This document shows positions 38,908 to 49,626 of a stretch of DNA of 64,000 bases, piece by piece; the first letter of the stretch is position 1; every line of letters starts with the position of its first letter. Both the position numbers and the translations under genes were made by a program. Source of the stretch: Pseudomonas sp. StFLB209 (GTDB lineage: Bacteria > Pseudomonadota > Gammaproteobacteria > Pseudomonadales > Pseudomonadaceae). Location: positions 1,872,001-1,936,000 of the forward strand of contig NZ_AP014637.1 in NCBI RefSeq assembly GCF_000829415.1, given 5' to 3'. The notes below the pieces were generated by a model. The model worked only from the letters and a program-made list of their open reading frames with translations. It was not told where the DNA came from and did no database searches.

Positions 38908-41900
38908 TTGCCAAACTGATCCGCTGGTCGGTAGGCAACCGGGTACTGGTGCTGCTCGCTACGCTGTTTCTGGTGGCATGGGGCTTCGTCTCGGTGCGCA
39001 GTCTGCCAATCGACGCCTTGCCCGACCTGTCGGATGTACAGGTGATCATCCGCACGTCCTACCCAGGTCAGGCTCCTCAGATCGTTGAGAATCAGGTGAC
39101 CTATCCGCTGACCACCACAATGCTCTCGGTTCCGGAGGCCAAAACGGTACGCGGCTTCTCCGCCTTCGGTGACAGCTTCGTCTACGTGCTGTTCGAGGAC
39201 GGCACCGATCTGTATTGGGCGCGCTCTCGGGTTCTTGAGTACCTGAGCCAGGCACAATCGCGATTACCTGCGGCAGCCAAGCCGGTACTCGGACCGGACG
39301 CCACCGGAGTCGGGTGGATTTATCAGTATGCGCTGGTCGATCGCAACGGTGGCCATGACCTGTCGCAACTGCGCAGCCTGCAGGACTGGTTCCTGCGCTA
39401 TGAGCTCAAGACCCTGCCGGATGTCGCTGAGGTGGCCACCATCGGCGGTATGGTCAAGCAATACCAAGTCCTCCTCGATCCGCTTCGCATGGCCAGCCTC
39501 GGTATCACCCAAGCTGAGGTGATAGAGGCTATAGGTAAGGCCAACCAGGAGACCGGCGGTGGTGTGCTGGAGCAAGGCGAAGCAGAATTCATGGTTCGTG
39601 CGGCCGGCTACCTAGGATCGCTGGACGATTTCAGAGCGATCCCTCTGCGACTGGCTACCAAGGGCGTGCCGGTGAACTTAGGCGATGTCGCTACGGTGCA
39701 GATAGGTCCGGAAGCCCGCAGAGGCATAGGTGAACTGGACGGCCTCGGTGAAGCCGTAGGTGGAGTGGTTATCCTGCGCAGCGGCAAGAATGCTCGTGAG
39801 GCCATCGCGCACGTCAAGGCCAAGCTCGAAACCCTGAAGAAAGGCCTGCCTGCCGGGGTGGAGCTTGTCACCGTCTACGACCGCAGCCAGCTGATCGACC
39901 GTGCTGTGGAGAACCTCAGTCACAAACTGGTCGAGGAGTTTGTGGTAGTGGCGTTGGTATGCGCAGCGTTTCTCTGGCACCTGCGCTCGTCGCTCGTGGC
40001 CATCGTGTCGCTGCCCGTGGGAATCCTGATTGCGCTGATCGTTATGCGTCATCAGGGTATCAACGCCAACATCATGTCGCTTGGCGGAATCGCTATTGCC
40101 ATCGGTGCAATGGTGGACGCTGCCGTGGTCATGATCGAGAACGCCCACAAACGTGTAGAGGCCTGGCATGCCCAGCATCCTGGTCAACCTTTGCGGGGCG
40201 AAGCGCATTGGAACGTAATGACGGAGGCGGCCGTCGAGGTTGGACCAGCGCTGTTCTTCAGCCTCATGATCATCACGCTCTCGTTCATCCCGGTGTTCAC
40301 GCTGCAAGCCCAGGAGGGCCGCCTCTTTGCCCCCCTGGCCTTTACCAAGACCTACGCGATGGCAGCGGCGGCTGCGCTATCGGTGACCCTGATACCGGTG
40401 CTGATGGGGTACTGGATCAGAGGGCCACTGCCTGCGGAACAGCGCAACCCGCTCAACCGGGGCCTCATCCGGCTGTATCGTCCGGCATTGGAGGTCGTCC
40501 TGCGCCGGCCCTTGCTTACCCTCGCTGGAGCATTGCTCATCCTGCTCAGCAGTCTGTGGCCCTTGAACCATCTGGGTGGCGAGTTTCTTCCCCCACTTGA
40601 TGAAGGTGATCTGCTCTACATGCCTTCAGCCTTGCCTGGACTCTCCGCGCAGAAAGCTTCAGAGCTGTTGCAGCGAACGGATCGCTTGATTCGTACAGTC
40701 CCCGAGGTAGCCAGCGTCTTTGGTAAGGCCGGCCGCGCCGAATCGGCCACTGACCCTGCACCGCTTGAGATGTTCGAGACCACCGTGCGGCTCAAGCCCA
40801 AGAGTGAATGGCGTCCAGGTATGACCACTGAGAAGCTAATCGAAGAGCTTGACCGTATCGTGCGTGTGCCTGGGCTCACCAATATCTGGATTCCGCCTAT
40901 CCGCAATCGGATTGACATGCTGGCCACCGGCATCAAGAGTCCGATCGGCGTCAAGGTTGCCGGCAGCGATCTGAACCAGATAGACCGGGCTACCCTTGCT
41001 GTGGAGCGGGCAGCGAAAAAGGTGCCTGGAGTGACTTCGGCCCTGGCAGAGCGTTTGACTGGCGGTCGCTACATTGATTTGGACATCGACCGCCATGCCG
41101 CTGCGCGTTATGGCCTGAACATTACCGACGTACAGGCTATTGTCGCCGGTGCCATAGGTGGCGAAACCATTGGGGAAACGGTTGAAGGGTTAGCTCGCTA
41201 TCCCATTAGCGTGCGCTATCCACGTGAATGGCGTGATTCCGTGGAGGCGTTGCGTCAGCTGCCAATCTACACGTCGCAGGGGGGCCAGCTGACGCTTGGC
41301 ACCGTGGCCCGCATACGTATTGCCGATGGCCCGCCCATGCTCAAGAGCGAAAATGCTCGCCCCTCGGGCTGGGTGTACGTCGATGTGCGCGGCAGAGACC
41401 TATCGTCTGTTGTGGCAGACCTGCGGCAGGTGATCGACACCGAGGTAAAGCTAGATCCGGGCATGAGCTTGAGTTACTCCGGGCAGTTCGAATATTTGGA
41501 GCGCGCTAACGCACGCCTGGCCTGGGTGGTGCCGGCGACGCTGGCCATCATCTTCGTGCTGCTCTACCTGACTTTTGGGCGCCTCGGTGAGGCGCTACTC
41601 ATCATGGGCACGCTACCGTTCGCGCTAACCGGAGGCGTTTGGCTGCTGTACCTGCTGGGCTACAACCTGTCGGTGGCCACAGGCGTTGGTTTCATTGCCT
41701 TGGCCGGCGTAGCTGCGGAGTTTGGGGTGATCATGCTCATTTACCTGAATAACGCTTGGGCTGAGCGTCAGGCCAGTGGCGAAACCACACGAGCAGCGCT
41801 GCTCGGCGCAATCCGTGAGGGTGCGGTGCAGCGCATCAGACCCAAGGCAATGACCGTGGCGGTCATCGTTGCAGGCCTGCTGCCCATCCTCTGGAGCAGC

Positions 41901-42062
41901 GGTACCGGCAGCGAGGTCATGAGTCGCATCGCGGTGCCCGTGGTCGGCGGCATGCTAACCGCTCCGTTGCTCTCCCTGTTTGTAATACCTGCGGCGTACT
42001 GGCTGATCCGTCGCCGCGAACTTACTGTCACTACCCCCACCCCCTCAGGAGAAAACCAATGA
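38904..42062 (+). CDS. cusA: Copper/silver RND efflux pump CusA
   Basis: The 1052-residue inner-membrane pump has the full RND layout: first membrane helix near residue 12, two large periplasmic loops and helices 2-6 around 340-520. The proton-relay helix is [19 protein letters not shown], and the C-terminal bundle includes [19 protein letters not shown]. The class motif and the Met-containing periplasmic cleft fit the heavy-metal (HAE-1-like) branch. It overlaps cusB and cusF by 4 bp on each side. It drives export of Cu(I) and Ag(I) across both membranes. Confidence 0.96.
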   Translation: MIAKLIRWSVGNRVLVLLATLFLVAWGFVSVRSLPIDALPDLSDVQVIIRTSYPGQAPQIVENQVTYPLTTTMLSVPEAKTVRGFSAFGDSFVYVLFEDGTDLYWARSRVLEYLSQAQSRLPAAAKPVLGPDATGVGWIYQYALVDRNGGHDLSQLRSLQDWFLRYELKTLPDVAEVATIGGMVKQYQVLLDPLRMASLGITQAEVIEAIGKANQETGGGVLEQGEAEFMVRAAGYLGSLDDFRAIPLRLATKGVPVNLGDVATVQIGPEARRGIGELDGLGEAVGGVVILRSGKNAREAIAHVKAKLETLKKGLPAGVELVTVYDRSQLIDRAVENLSHKLVEEFVVVALVCAAFLWHLRSSLVAIVSLPVGILIALIVMRHQGINANIMSLGGIAIAIGAMVDAAVVMIENAHKRVEAWHAQHPGQPLRGEAHWNVMTEAAVEVGPALFFSLMIITLSFIPVFTLQAQEGRLFAPLAFTKTYAMAAAAALSVTLIPVLMGYWIRGPLPAEQRNPLNRGLIRLYRPALEVVLRRPLLTLAGALLILLSSLWPLNHLGGEFLPPLDEGDLLYMPSALPGLSAQKASELLQRTDRLIRTVPEVASVFGKAGRAESATDPAPLEMFETTVRLKPKSEWRPGMTTEKLIEELDRIVRVPGLTNIWIPPIRNRIDMLATGIKSPIGVKVAGSDLNQIDRATLAVERAAKKVPGVTSALAERLTGGRYIDLDIDRHAAARYGLNITDVQAIVAGAIGGETIGETVEGLARYPISVRYPREWRDSVEALRQLPIYTSQGGQLTLGTVARIRIADGPPMLKSENARPSGWVYVDVRGRDLSSVVADLRQVIDTEVKLDPGMSLSYSGQFEYLERANARLAWVVPATLAIIFVLLYLTFGRLGEALLIMGTLPFALTGGVWLLYLLGYNLSVATGVGFIALAGVAAEFGVIMLIYLNNAWAERQASGETTRAALLGAIREGAVQRIRPKAMTVAVIVAGLLPILWSSGTGSEVMSRIAVPVVGGMLTAPLLSLFVIPAAYWLIRRRELTVTTPTPSGENQ

Positions 42063-42412
42063 AAAAGCTAATCGTCATCGCAGCCCTGGTCACAGCTTTC
42101 GCCGCCAGTGTGCATGCCCAGGACATGGATGGTATGGACATGAAGAACATGCCAGCTTCCGCCGAAGGAGGCCAAGGCACCCAGGCGGCACCCACCGCGC
42201 ATGCTGAAGGGGCAATAAAGGCGCTGGATCCTCAAAGCGGAAAAATCACATTGGCCCACGGCCCGGTAGCAGAGCTCAAATGGCCGGCGATGACCATGGG
42301 TTTCCATGCTGAGCCTGCACAGCTGAAGGGCTTGAACGTAGGAGACAAGGTGAAATTTGGGTTCCGTATGGAAGGAAGCGTCGCGAAGATCGTGAGCATT
42401 CATAAGCAGTGA
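42059..42412 (+). CDS. cusF: Periplasmic copper chaperone CusF-like
   Basis: The 117-residue protein has a signal peptide ending SVHAQ and a Met/Asp-rich linker ([13 protein letters not shown]). The CusF barrel carries the binding pair in [11 protein letters not shown] (tryptophan and two methionines), the site that holds Cu(I) or Ag(I). It delivers metal to CusB. The start overlaps the end of cusA (ATGA). The same domain is fused to the end of CusB. Confidence 0.93.
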   Translation: MKKLIVIAALVTAFAASVHAQDMDGMDMKNMPASAEGGQGTQAAPTAHAEGAIKALDPQSGKITLAHGPVAELKWPAMTMGFHAEPAQLKGLNVGDKVKFGFRMEGSVAKIVSIHKQ

Positions 42413-42467
42413 TGTTCAAGCCTTAAATGATCGGGCACGCCTTCACACCGAGAGGATTCGGACAAGC

Positions 42468-42481
42468 TTACAGAAATGTCA
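42468..42481 (+). promoter_or_regulatory. Copper box upstream of the copper-storage gene
   Basis: TTACAGAAATGTCA fits the TTACA-N4-TGTMA pattern of the other two strong boxes and lies 92 bp before ATG 42573. It suggests a separate CopR-controlled promoter for this gene. Confidence 0.6.
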
Positions 42482-42572
42482 TCAATCTTCAGGACCCCGT
42501 CAGGTCGAACGCTACGTACCGTCATGAGACGGTGCACTGGCATCAAATCGACCCGATACCGGAGATATGACC

Positions 42573-42899
42573 ATGAACAGTCGCTTTGAAGAATGCATCT
42601 CGGAATGCCTGCGCTGTGCGCTGGCCTGTGAAGGCTGTGCGTCAGCCTGCCTACAAGAACAAGATGTAAAAATGATGGCTGACTGCATCAAGCTGGACAG
42701 AGATTGCGCAGATATGTGCAACCTTGCGGCTACCTTGATGGCACGAGAAAGCATGCTAGCCAAAGAGCTTTGTGCCCTATGCGCCAAAATTTGCCGGGCC
42801 TGCGGGGAGGAGTGCGGTAAGCATAAGGCAGACCACTGTCAGCAATGCGCCCAGGCCTGCATGACCTGCGCAGAATCCTGCGAAGCAATGGCTGCGTAA
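42573..42899 (+). CDS. Cysteine-rich four-helix copper-storage protein (Csp-like, DUF326)
   Basis: The 108-residue protein has 19 cysteines in helix-type spacing (C-x3-C and C-x2-C), beginning EECISECLRCALACEGCASA. This is the pattern of four-helix-bundle copper-storage proteins, in which inward-facing cysteines hold many Cu(I) ions. There is no signal peptide, so it should be cytosolic (Csp3-like). ATG 42573 is chosen because GGAG lies 8 bp upstream; ATG 42567 is too close. It completes the copper module: oxidation, binding, efflux and storage. Confidence 0.88.
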   Translation: MNSRFEECISECLRCALACEGCASACLQEQDVKMMADCIKLDRDCADMCNLAATLMARESMLAKELCALCAKICRACGEECGKHKADHCQQCAQACMTCAESCEAMAA

Positions 42900-43412
42900 G
42901 CGAATTTCGCCAAACCTCCGTCTGCTTTCCATGCGCCTGATTAAGGATTTGGGTACGTCGATAATCGTCGTGCTTAGGGAGGCGGGTAGACCGCTGATGG
43001 ACATGCGCTCTGGCAGAGCCTAGCTTGGGCAGCTAGCAAACCAGAGGCGCTGCGATCTGATAGCAAAGAAGCCCGCCTCAGCGGCGGGCTATCAGATGTC
43101 TCCAAGGGGAGGCTGTAGGCCAACAAGTCTCGGAGCAAGCACTTGTAGGATACGCCTGTTGGCTCACGCCCACCAGCCAGCTTCGGCGGAAGCGAATGGT
43201 CCTACGTTCTGACGGCCGGCATTGGAAGCGGCTTGGTGATGGCCACGTCGATTTGCAGGGCGATCCGCCAAGACAAAGCCGGCTGATTATCCCCAAGCGG
43301 TATACCCTCAGGAAGAGTCAAAGGCAAAGCTAGGGATGAATCTAGCGGGTACCCACATTTGAGGGCAGAATCACCAGCTTCGCCTACAGTGCATTGGGTT
43401 GAGGGGAAAGGT
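42900..43412. other. 513-bp region without a gene, with a GC-rich hairpin
   Basis: No convincing reading frame lies here. AGCCCGCC and GGCGGGCT (43070-43090) form an 8-bp stem with a TCAGC loop. On the minus strand it is followed by TTCTTT, so it could end transcription in that direction; on the plus strand there is no T-tract. The rest, about 43100-43340, is unassigned and has short imperfect inverted segments. Confidence 0.5.
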
Positions 43413-44240
43413 GTGGGAGCAGAGCTAGATCGGGTAAAGGATCGCAAAAGGAGCAGAGCGTTAATCGAAGACCTCTACCTCGACGCGAACCGAGTTTACG
43501 TAATTCACTACTCCTGCGAATCGTTTTATGAAAATGATACGGGGGAGTCGAAACGTGTGACATCCATCGCCACACGGAACCTAAAAACCGGCCAAACCAA
43601 ATCGTGGTCCATCCATAAAGAAGCAGAGCTCAGCAAACAGCTCTCCAGCATGCAAGCAGAGCTCAATAAATTCGAAAAGTCGATGCTGAAAGGCTTTTTC
43701 CAATGGCTTGATAAGCACAAGGATTGTCGGTTCCTGCATTGGAACATGCGAGACGAAAATTTCGGGTTCTTTGCGCTTGAGCATCGCTTTCGGGTGCTTG
43801 GGGGCAAACCCGTAGAGCTGCCGGATGACAAGAAGGTTGACCTTGCGCGTGAGCTGGTTGCGTTATATGGAAGAAACTATGCCCCGCATGCCGATAGCAG
43901 GGGAAGGAAAGGCAGGATCATGGCATTGGCTGAACTCAATAATGCCAGCGACCAAGACGCACTGCCCGGCGCTGATGAGGCTGCCGCCTTTGTGAACGCT
44001 GAGTACATAAAAATGCATCAATCGACCCTAAGGAAGCTCGATATGTTTGCGAACTTCTTCGAGCGTACACATGAAAAGTCCTTGAAGACAAAATCCAAAT
44101 GGTACGAGCGGAACGGGGTACATCCTGTTGTGTTAATTGAAATCGTCAAAGACCACCCGATCTACACGACAGTTATCGTACTGAGCGGCCTTGCCATTGC
44201 CGCTGTCAATTTCAGCCGTTTCTTGGCGCTTTTCAACTAG
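43413..44240 (+). CDS. Unrecognised protein with C-terminal membrane anchor, possibly DEDD-exonuclease-like
   Basis: I do not recognise this family. The 275-residue protein (GTG 43413 with GAGGGG 6 bp upstream; TTG 43359 would add 18 residues) has two parts. The first, to about residue 240, has an alternating pattern like the RNase H/DEDD exonuclease fold: VYVIHYSCESF, then FLHWNMRDENFGFFALEHRF like motif II, then GADEAAAFVNAEYIKMH where motif III would be. The usual first aspartate is not visible. The second is a membrane helix near the end (IYTTVIVLSGLAIAAVNF). It lies alone between the copper and arsenic modules and could be a defence or stress effector. Confidence 0.75.
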   Translation: MGAELDRVKDRKRSRALIEDLYLDANRVYVIHYSCESFYENDTGESKRVTSIATRNLKTGQTKSWSIHKEAELSKQLSSMQAELNKFEKSMLKGFFQWLDKHKDCRFLHWNMRDENFGFFALEHRFRVLGGKPVELPDDKKVDLARELVALYGRNYAPHADSRGRKGRIMALAELNNASDQDALPGADEAAAFVNAEYIKMHQSTLRKLDMFANFFERTHEKSLKTKSKWYERNGVHPVVLIEIVKDHPIYTTVIVLSGLAIAAVNFSRFLALFN

Positions 44241-44406
44241 CCCCCTGTAGTGCAAGCACCATTTCACCAATCTTTGGGCATCATTATTAGGTTTGGAGGT
44301 GTCTACAAAACTGGGACGATTCAGGTTTACTCACATGCGTTGGAGGATTAGTGCTGTCGCAGTCAGCAACGGCGCGGGCTGGGACGCTCTAGCGTGGCAT
44401 TCGGGT

Positions 44407-44949
44407 TTAGGATACGAAGCTCATTGGAGCCTCGGGTCGAAGGCCGTCGTCACCGAACTCAAACCGCCAATACCCCACATCATGCCAAGCATCGAGCTTG
44501 AATCCGACCTGCGGAAACGTACCGATGTGCTGAAAACCGAGTCGTTCGTGCAGCCCGACACTGCCTTCATTCGGCAAGGCGATACCGGCATACGCCGAGC
44601 GATATCCCAGACGCTTCAGAACCGGCAGCAGCACGTCATAGAGCTGCCGAGCAGTTCCGCTGCGGCGCTGCCCCTCGGCGACATACACCGTCACATCCAC
44701 CGCCCACCGGTACGCCGCACGCGCCCGGTGCTGACTGGCGTAGGCATAGCCGACTACCCGTCCTTCTCGCACAGCCACCAGATACGGATAGGTTTGCAGC
44801 GTCGTGGAGATACGCTCACACATTTGCTCCACGCTCGGCACTGCCTCTTCGAATGAGATGGCCGTGTTGAGTACGATGGGCGCGTAGATGAGCTGGATCT
44901 CTTCTGCATCCTCTGGTCTGGCGACACGAATTTCGATTCCGCTATGCAT
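44407..44949 (-). CDS. arsN1: GNAT acetyltransferase, ArsN1-like (phosphinothricin/arsinothricin N-acetyltransferase family)
   Basis: The 180-residue protein has the GNAT layout of the phosphinothricin acetyltransferase group. It begins [20 protein letters not shown], with SFEEAVPS, and has the acetyl-CoA loop [20 protein letters not shown]. The C-terminal segment is [20 protein letters not shown]. Members in arsenic clusters (ArsN1) acetylate the organoarsenical antibiotic arsinothricin. It overlaps the end of arsO by 8 bp, so it belongs to the ars operon. Activity on phosphinothricin cannot be excluded. Confidence 0.85.
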   Translation of the reverse strand: MHSGIEIRVARPEDAEEIQLIYAPIVLNTAISFEEAVPSVEQMCERISTTLQTYPYLVAVREGRVVGYAYASQHRARAAYRWAVDVTVYVAEGQRRSGTARQLYDVLLPVLKRLGYRSAYAGIALPNEGSVGLHERLGFQHIGTFPQVGFKLDAWHDVGYWRFEFGDDGLRPEAPMSFVS

Positions 44950-46024
44950 CCGACTGCTCCAAGCTGTTCAGGTGTTCGACTACTTCGTTGACCGTGCTAC
45001 GCGCGGTACGGGTGACGCCAATCAACGTCGCCGAGGCCAAGCCGGTCCAGCCGCCATATCCGACCAGCCAGAGGCGCGGCTCGCGAATAGAACGCCCCCC
45101 ATCAACCTCGACCTTTCCGTAGTCATCCAGCACGTCCAGTGCCTTAAGGTGATCCAGTGCCGGCCGGAATCCAGTACACCAGACCACCGCATCGACCTGG
45201 GTTTTCTCACCGTTGGGCCAGACGACCCCATCCGACGTGAATGAGGTGAAAGGCCTTACAGCACGAAGGGCCCCGCGCTCGCGAGCTCGGACTACTGAGG
45301 GCACCATGACGATATCACCAAGCCCACCGACCTGTGCGTCGATAGCACGGCCCTCCTTTTGAGCCTTGAGGCGCTCGGTAGCCCGTTCGAACAGCACCCG
45401 GCCATCCACGTCATCAGGCAGAAACGCCGGCTCCTCCGTGGTTACCCACATTGCGTCGGTGACCTCGGACAGCTCCGCATAAATTTGCGCCCCCGAGTTG
45501 CCACCACCAACGACCAGCACGCGCTTTCCTTGGAAAGCCTCTGGTGACTGGTAATGGGCGGAGTGAATCTGCTGTCCCTGGAACAGCTCTATCCCCGGAT
45601 AGGCCGGAACATTGGGCTTGCTCCAGGTCCCCGTTGCGCTGATGACGGCACGGGCTTCCCAGTTGCGGTCCTTCGAGCGCACACGAAGACCACGTGCGGT
45701 CCGCTCCACCGCCGTGATGCTGACGGGGCGAACGATAGGAAACCCGTAGCGCGCCTCGTACTGCTCCAGGTAGCTGACCACGTGATCCCTATCAGGATTA
45801 CCTTCGGTGACTGGCGGCATCGGCCAGCCCGCGATGGAGCTCCAAGCGGAGGGCGAGAACAGCGTCAGCGAGTCCCAGCCATGGCGCCACGCCCCGCCCG
45901 CAGCCTCTTCAGCGTCAAGCAGCAGGAACGAGAGCTTGGCCCGCTTGAGAAAATAGGCCACCGTCAGCGCGGACTGCCCGCCGCCAATCACGATGACATC
46001 GAGTAGCTCGCCTTCGGTGGCCAT
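44942..46024 (-). CDS. arsO: Flavin-dependent monooxygenase ArsO
   Basis: The 360-residue protein begins with an FAD-binding Rossmann motif ([20 protein letters not shown]) and has the second, NADPH-binding motif [17 protein letters not shown] near residue 170. The family segment [14 protein letters not shown] follows. It belongs to the flavoprotein monooxygenases found in ars operons as ArsO; the substrate is not firmly known. It lies between arsN1 and the phosphatase gene. Confidence 0.86.
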   Translation of the reverse strand: MATEGELLDVIVIGGGQSALTVAYFLKRAKLSFLLLDAEEAAGGAWRHGWDSLTLFSPSAWSSIAGWPMPPVTEGNPDRDHVVSYLEQYEARYGFPIVRPVSITAVERTARGLRVRSKDRNWEARAVISATGTWSKPNVPAYPGIELFQGQQIHSAHYQSPEAFQGKRVLVVGGGNSGAQIYAELSEVTDAMWVTTEEPAFLPDDVDGRVLFERATERLKAQKEGRAIDAQVGGLGDIVMVPSVVRARERGALRAVRPFTSFTSDGVVWPNGEKTQVDAVVWCTGFRPALDHLKALDVLDDYGKVEVDGGRSIREPRLWLVGYGGWTGLASATLIGVTRTARSTVNEVVEHLNSLEQSDA

Positions 46025-46049
46025 GGTTTCTCCTGTCTGGCTGGAGCGC

Positions 46050-46553
46050 TCAGCCTTCGCCGAACTGGTTGATGTAGTTGATGTGCGCAGGCTTCTGAAT
46101 CGCCCGTGGGCGAAGATCCTGCACCCAGGCGATCGCCTCGCGGCGCGGCATTCCGGACTCGATCAGCAGACGGGCAGCGAACAGCCCGGTGCGGCCGGAG
46201 CCGCCCTTGCAGTGGATGGCCAGGGCCTTGTTGGATGCGAGCAAAGCGTTCAACTGGTGGCGGATCTCTCCCAGCCCGACCTCGAAGTTTTTATCCGGAG
46301 CATGATCATCCTTGATCGGCAGTTGGTACCACTCCAACCCATGCTGCTTGACCGCGACGCCAAGCTGGGCAACTCCGTTTTCCTGAAGCTCTGCGTCCGA
46401 CATCAGCGTAACCAGCGCCACGGCACCGGCCTGCTTGAGCGTATCCAGGCTTTCAGCGAGACCGCTGGTCTGGGTGCCCGGACAAGGCGTAAAAATCAGC
46501 ACACCCGGAGCATGGGGCAACGATTTCAATGAGTAAGGATGCGACATGCTCAT
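46050..46553 (-). CDS. Dual-specificity/tyrosine phosphatase of the ars operon
   Basis: The 167-residue protein has the phosphatase P-loop [10 protein letters not shown] (C-x5-R) with the general-acid region PIKDDHAPD upstream, as in cyclin-dependent kinase inhibitor 3-like and dual-specificity phosphatases. Such genes occur in ars operons beside arsH, but their role is not established. ATG 46553 or 46547 may be used. It is 5 bp from arsH. Confidence 0.85.
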   Translation of the reverse strand: MSMSHPYSLKSLPHAPGVLIFTPCPGTQTSGLAESLDTLKQAGAVALVTLMSDAELQENGVAQLGVAVKQHGLEWYQLPIKDDHAPDKNFEVGLGEIRHQLNALLASNKALAIHCKGGSGRTGLFAARLLIESGMPRREAIAWVQDLRPRAIQKPAHINYINQFGEG

Positions 46554-46557
46554 GACC

Positions 46558-47271
46558 TCAGATAGACCGAATATTGACTCGTTTGGATAGTTCCTCCGCC
46601 GACTCTTTGCGCTCGGAGTAGCGGTCTACCAAATAATCCTGGCGATCACGCAGCAGCAGCGTGAACTTGGTCAGTTCCTCCATCACGTCGACCAGCCGAT
46701 CGTAGAAAGAAGACGGCTTCATGCGCCCGGCTTCATCGAACTCCAGGAAGGCTTTCGGCACCGACGACTGGTTCGGGATGGTAAACATACGCATCCAGCG
46801 GCCAAGCACGCGCAGTTGGTTCACCACGTTAAAGGACTGGGAGCCGCCACATACCTGCATCACCGCGAGGGTCTTGCCCTGGGTCGGGCGAACGGCGCCC
46901 ATGGCCAGCGGTACCCAATCGATCTGCGCCTTGAAGACAGCACTCATTGAGCCGTGACGCTCGGGCGAGCACCACACCTGGCCCTCGGACCATTGCATCA
47001 GCTCGCGGAGTTCCAGCACCTTCTCGTGAGAGTCCGGAGCGTCATCCGGCAGCGGTAGGCCGGAAGGATCAAAGATTCGGGTTTCGGCGCCGAACTCTTC
47101 CAGCAGGCGCGCAGCCTCCTGGACCATCAAGCGGCTGAATGAGCGTTCGCGGGTCGATCCGTACAGCAGCAAGATGCGCGGTTTGTGTGTGGAAGGATCC
47201 TTCGGCGCCAGCCGCTCCAGCGACGGCAGATCAATCAGTTCTGGTTGGACATTTGGCAGGTGGTCGTTCAT
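46558..47271 (-). CDS. arsH: NADPH-dependent FMN reductase ArsH (organoarsenical oxidase)
   Basis: ArsH oxidises trivalent organoarsenicals and reduces quinones. The 237-residue protein has the flavodoxin-like loop [15 protein letters not shown] and the family segment [40 protein letters not shown] and the C-terminal region [20 protein letters not shown] follow. ATG 47271 has GGAG 6 bp upstream; an ATG 12 bp earlier is possible. It lies between arsC and the phosphatase gene. Confidence 0.95.
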   Translation of the reverse strand: MNDHLPNVQPELIDLPSLERLAPKDPSTHKPRILLLYGSTRERSFSRLMVQEAARLLEEFGAETRIFDPSGLPLPDDAPDSHEKVLELRELMQWSEGQVWCSPERHGSMSAVFKAQIDWVPLAMGAVRPTQGKTLAVMQVCGGSQSFNVVNQLRVLGRWMRMFTIPNQSSVPKAFLEFDEAGRMKPSSFYDRLVDVMEELTKFTLLLRDRQDYLVDRYSERKESAEELSKRVNIRSI

Positions 47272-47294
47272 TTCGGTCTCCATTGATCCAGGGC

Positions 47295-47765
47295 CTACAG
47301 CGCGCCGATGCGGGCAAGTTCGGCTTTCAGTTGGTCCTGGCTCAGTTGCGAGAGAGGCAGCGCAATGAAGGCACGCACGCGCTCATTGATCTTCGCAAGT
47401 GTGGTTTGGAAGGCATCTTCGACTTCTGCCTCACTCCCGGTGACCGCCGAAGGGTCGGCCAGGCCCCAGTGGGCTTTGAGCGATGGACCGAAGAAGATCG
47501 GGCAGGCTTCGCCGGCAGCGCGGTCGCACACGGTGACAACGATGTCGGGAGGAGAGCTCTCGAAGGCATCCGAGGCCTTGCTTGAAAGACCAGCGGTGGG
47601 GATGCAGGCGGCCTCCAAGGTTTTCAGTGCCCGCTCATTGACCTTGCCGCTTGGGAAGCTGCCCGAGCTCACAGCTTCCATACCTTCGGGGGCCAGGTGA
47701 TTGAACAGCGCCTCGGACAGGATGCTGCGGCAGCTGTTGTGGGTGCACATGAACAAGACTTTCAT
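47295..47765 (-). CDS. arsC: Arsenate reductase ArsC (low-molecular-weight phosphatase type)
   Basis: ArsC reduces arsenate to arsenite for export. The 156-residue protein begins [20 protein letters not shown], with the C7-x5-R13 phosphatase loop. Downstream are [20 protein letters not shown], with the further cysteines used in the disulfide relay, and [16 protein letters not shown] 47765 begins at the fold's first strand; the longer frame reads through arsB. It is 14 bp after arsB. Confidence 0.95.
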   Translation of the reverse strand: MKVLFMCTHNSCRSILSEALFNHLAPEGMEAVSSGSFPSGKVNERALKTLEAACIPTAGLSSKASDAFESSPPDIVVTVCDRAAGEACPIFFGPSLKAHWGLADPSAVTGSEAEVEDAFQTTLAKINERVRAFIALPLSQLSQDQLKAELARIGAL

Positions 47766-47779
47766 CAAGTATCTCCGGT

Positions 47780-49063
47780 TCAAAAGCTCAGGCGGATGGC
47801 CAATGCGGCCAAGGTGGCAAGCAGGATCGGCAGCGTCAGGACGATGCCGGTGCGGAAGTAATAACCCCAGGTGATGACGATGTTCTTGCGGGCCAGCACG
47901 TGCAGCCACAGCAAGGTGGCTAGGCTGCCGATGGGGGTGATTTTCGGACCGAGGTCACAGCCGATGACGTTGGCGTAGATCATGGCCTCGCGCACGACAC
48001 CGGTAGCCTCGGCGGAATGGATCGACAAGGCCCCGACCAGCACAGTGGGCATGTTGTTCATGACCGACGACAAGCCAGCAGCGAGCAGCCCCGTCCCGAG
48101 GGATGCGCCCCAGATCCCGTAGCCGGCGAAAACATTGAGGATCTGCGTCAGGTATTCGGTGAGGCCCGCGTTACGCAGGCCATAGACCACGAGGTACATG
48201 CCAAGCGAGAACACCACGACCTGCCAAGGCGCGTCCTTGAGTACCTTGCGGGTAGATATCACGTGCCCACGGGCGGCGATTAGGTAGAGGATCAGCGCAC
48301 AGGCAGCAGCGATGGCGCTGATCGGAACGCCCAGCGGCTCGATGGCGAAGAAGCCAACCAGCAACAGCGCAAGCACCCACCAGCCGGCAACGAACGTCGC
48401 CTTGTCGCGGATAGCGGCTTCGGGAGCCTTCAGTTGGTCGAGTTCATAGGTACGCGGCAGGTCCTTGCGGAAGAACCACAGCAGCATTCCCAGGGTGGCG
48501 GCGATGCTTACCAGGTTCACCGGCACCATGACCGAGGCGTACTCGCTGAAGCCAATGCCAAAGTAATCGGCGGAAACGATGTTCACCAGGTTGGACACCA
48601 CCAGCGGCAAGCTTGCGGTATCGGCGATGAAACCCGCCGCCATGACGAATGCCAGCGTCGCTGCCGGGGAAAAGCGCAAGGCCAGCAGCATGGCGATGAC
48701 GATCGGAGTCAGGATCAGTGCCGCACCGTCGTTGGCGAACAACGCCGAGACGGCGGCGCCCAGCAGGATGATGAAGGCAAACAGCTTGCGGCTGCTGCCC
48801 TTGCCCCAGCGCGCCACGTGCAATGCCGCCCACTCGAAGAAGCCCGCCTCATCCAGCAGCAGGCTGATGATGATGACGGCGATGAAGGTGGCGGTAGCGT
48901 TCCAGACGATCTGCCAGACCACGGGGATATCGGACAAGCTCACGACGCCCGCCAGCAGCGCCACGACGGCCCCCAGTGCGGCACTCCAGCCCACACCCAG
49001 GCCTTTGGGCTGCCAGATGACGAGAACGATCGTCACCAGGAAAATCATAAATGCGATCAGCAT
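47780..49063 (-). CDS. arsB: Arsenite efflux permease ArsB
   Basis: ArsB exports arsenite. The 427-residue protein has about 10-12 membrane helices and the ArsB signatures [55 protein letters not shown] and the C-terminal [20 protein letters not shown]. This is the classic ArsB (ion transporter superfamily), not the Acr3 type. It is the second gene of the arsR operon. Confidence 0.96.
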   Translation of the reverse strand: MLIAFMIFLVTIVLVIWQPKGLGVGWSAALGAVVALLAGVVSLSDIPVVWQIVWNATATFIAVIIISLLLDEAGFFEWAALHVARWGKGSSRKLFAFIILLGAAVSALFANDGAALILTPIVIAMLLALRFSPAATLAFVMAAGFIADTASLPLVVSNLVNIVSADYFGIGFSEYASVMVPVNLVSIAATLGMLLWFFRKDLPRTYELDQLKAPEAAIRDKATFVAGWWVLALLLVGFFAIEPLGVPISAIAAACALILYLIAARGHVISTRKVLKDAPWQVVVFSLGMYLVVYGLRNAGLTEYLTQILNVFAGYGIWGASLGTGLLAAGLSSVMNNMPTVLVGALSIHSAEATGVVREAMIYANVIGCDLGPKITPIGSLATLLWLHVLARKNIVITWGYYFRTGIVLTLPILLATLAALAIRLSF

Positions 49064-49092
49064 GACTACAACTCAATCAGCGAAGGGAAGTC

Positions 49093-49449
49093 TCAAGCAC
49101 AAGCAACAGGGTTCTGCGGCCGCTCGCCCATTTCGGCAAGGCGCAATGCATCGGGGCTCAACCATTCCTGGTTGGCATCGACCACTCCCTTCAGCATCGC
49201 GTCCACCCACTGAGGCAGTTCGGGGTGCAGTCGGTAATACACCCATTGACCCTTGCGGCGATCCATCAGGATTCCAGCCTCGCGCAACTGGGCAAGATGA
49301 CGGGAAATCTTCGGCTGGCTCAGCTCCAGCGCGTGGGTAAGTTCGCAGACACAGAGTTCGCCTTCACGGGCGATCAGCAGGGTCATCCGGGCCCGGGTGT
49401 CATCAGCCAGGCATTTGAAAACGATGGGGGGAGTCAGTGGTTCCCGCAT
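49093..49449 (-). CDS. arsR: Arsenic-responsive repressor ArsR
   Basis: The 118-residue ArsR/SmtB protein has a winged helix with the arsenite-binding motif ELCVCELT (C33 and C35) in the recognition region, LSQPKISRHLAQLREAGIL as DNA-binding helix and GQWVYYRL as wing. AGGAGG lies 6 bp before the ATG. It should repress the operon and its own promoter until arsenite binds. It is divergent from arsN2, with the operator between. Confidence 0.96.
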   Translation of the reverse strand: MREPLTPPIVFKCLADDTRARMTLLIAREGELCVCELTHALELSQPKISRHLAQLREAGILMDRRKGQWVYYRLHPELPQWVDAMLKGVVDANQEWLSPDALRLAEMGERPQNPVACA

Positions 49450-49489
49450 GTGACCTCCTGGGGAATGCGTTTGCGGCCAATATCTGAAA

Positions 49490-49516
49490 ATTCGAATATA
49501 TGCCGATTCAAATATA
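49490..49516. promoter_or_regulatory. Probable ArsR operator (direct repeats) in the arsR-arsN2 gap
   Basis: ATTCGAATATA (49490-49500) is repeated as ATTCAAATATA (49506-49516), starts 16 bp apart, and the first copy contains the palindrome ATTCGAAT. The site lies 41 bp upstream of the arsR start in an AT-rich patch, as expected for an ArsR operator overlapping the promoter. It may control arsN2 as well. Confidence 0.6.
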
Positions 49517-49626
49517 CGGTAAAGCAGATATTTACAATCGCCGCGCCATACGGGATGTCATAAAACTGGAAATAGCCCGCGTTCTGGGCCCTATACTGGC
49601 CGTCGATACCATCCCCAGAGTCCCCA

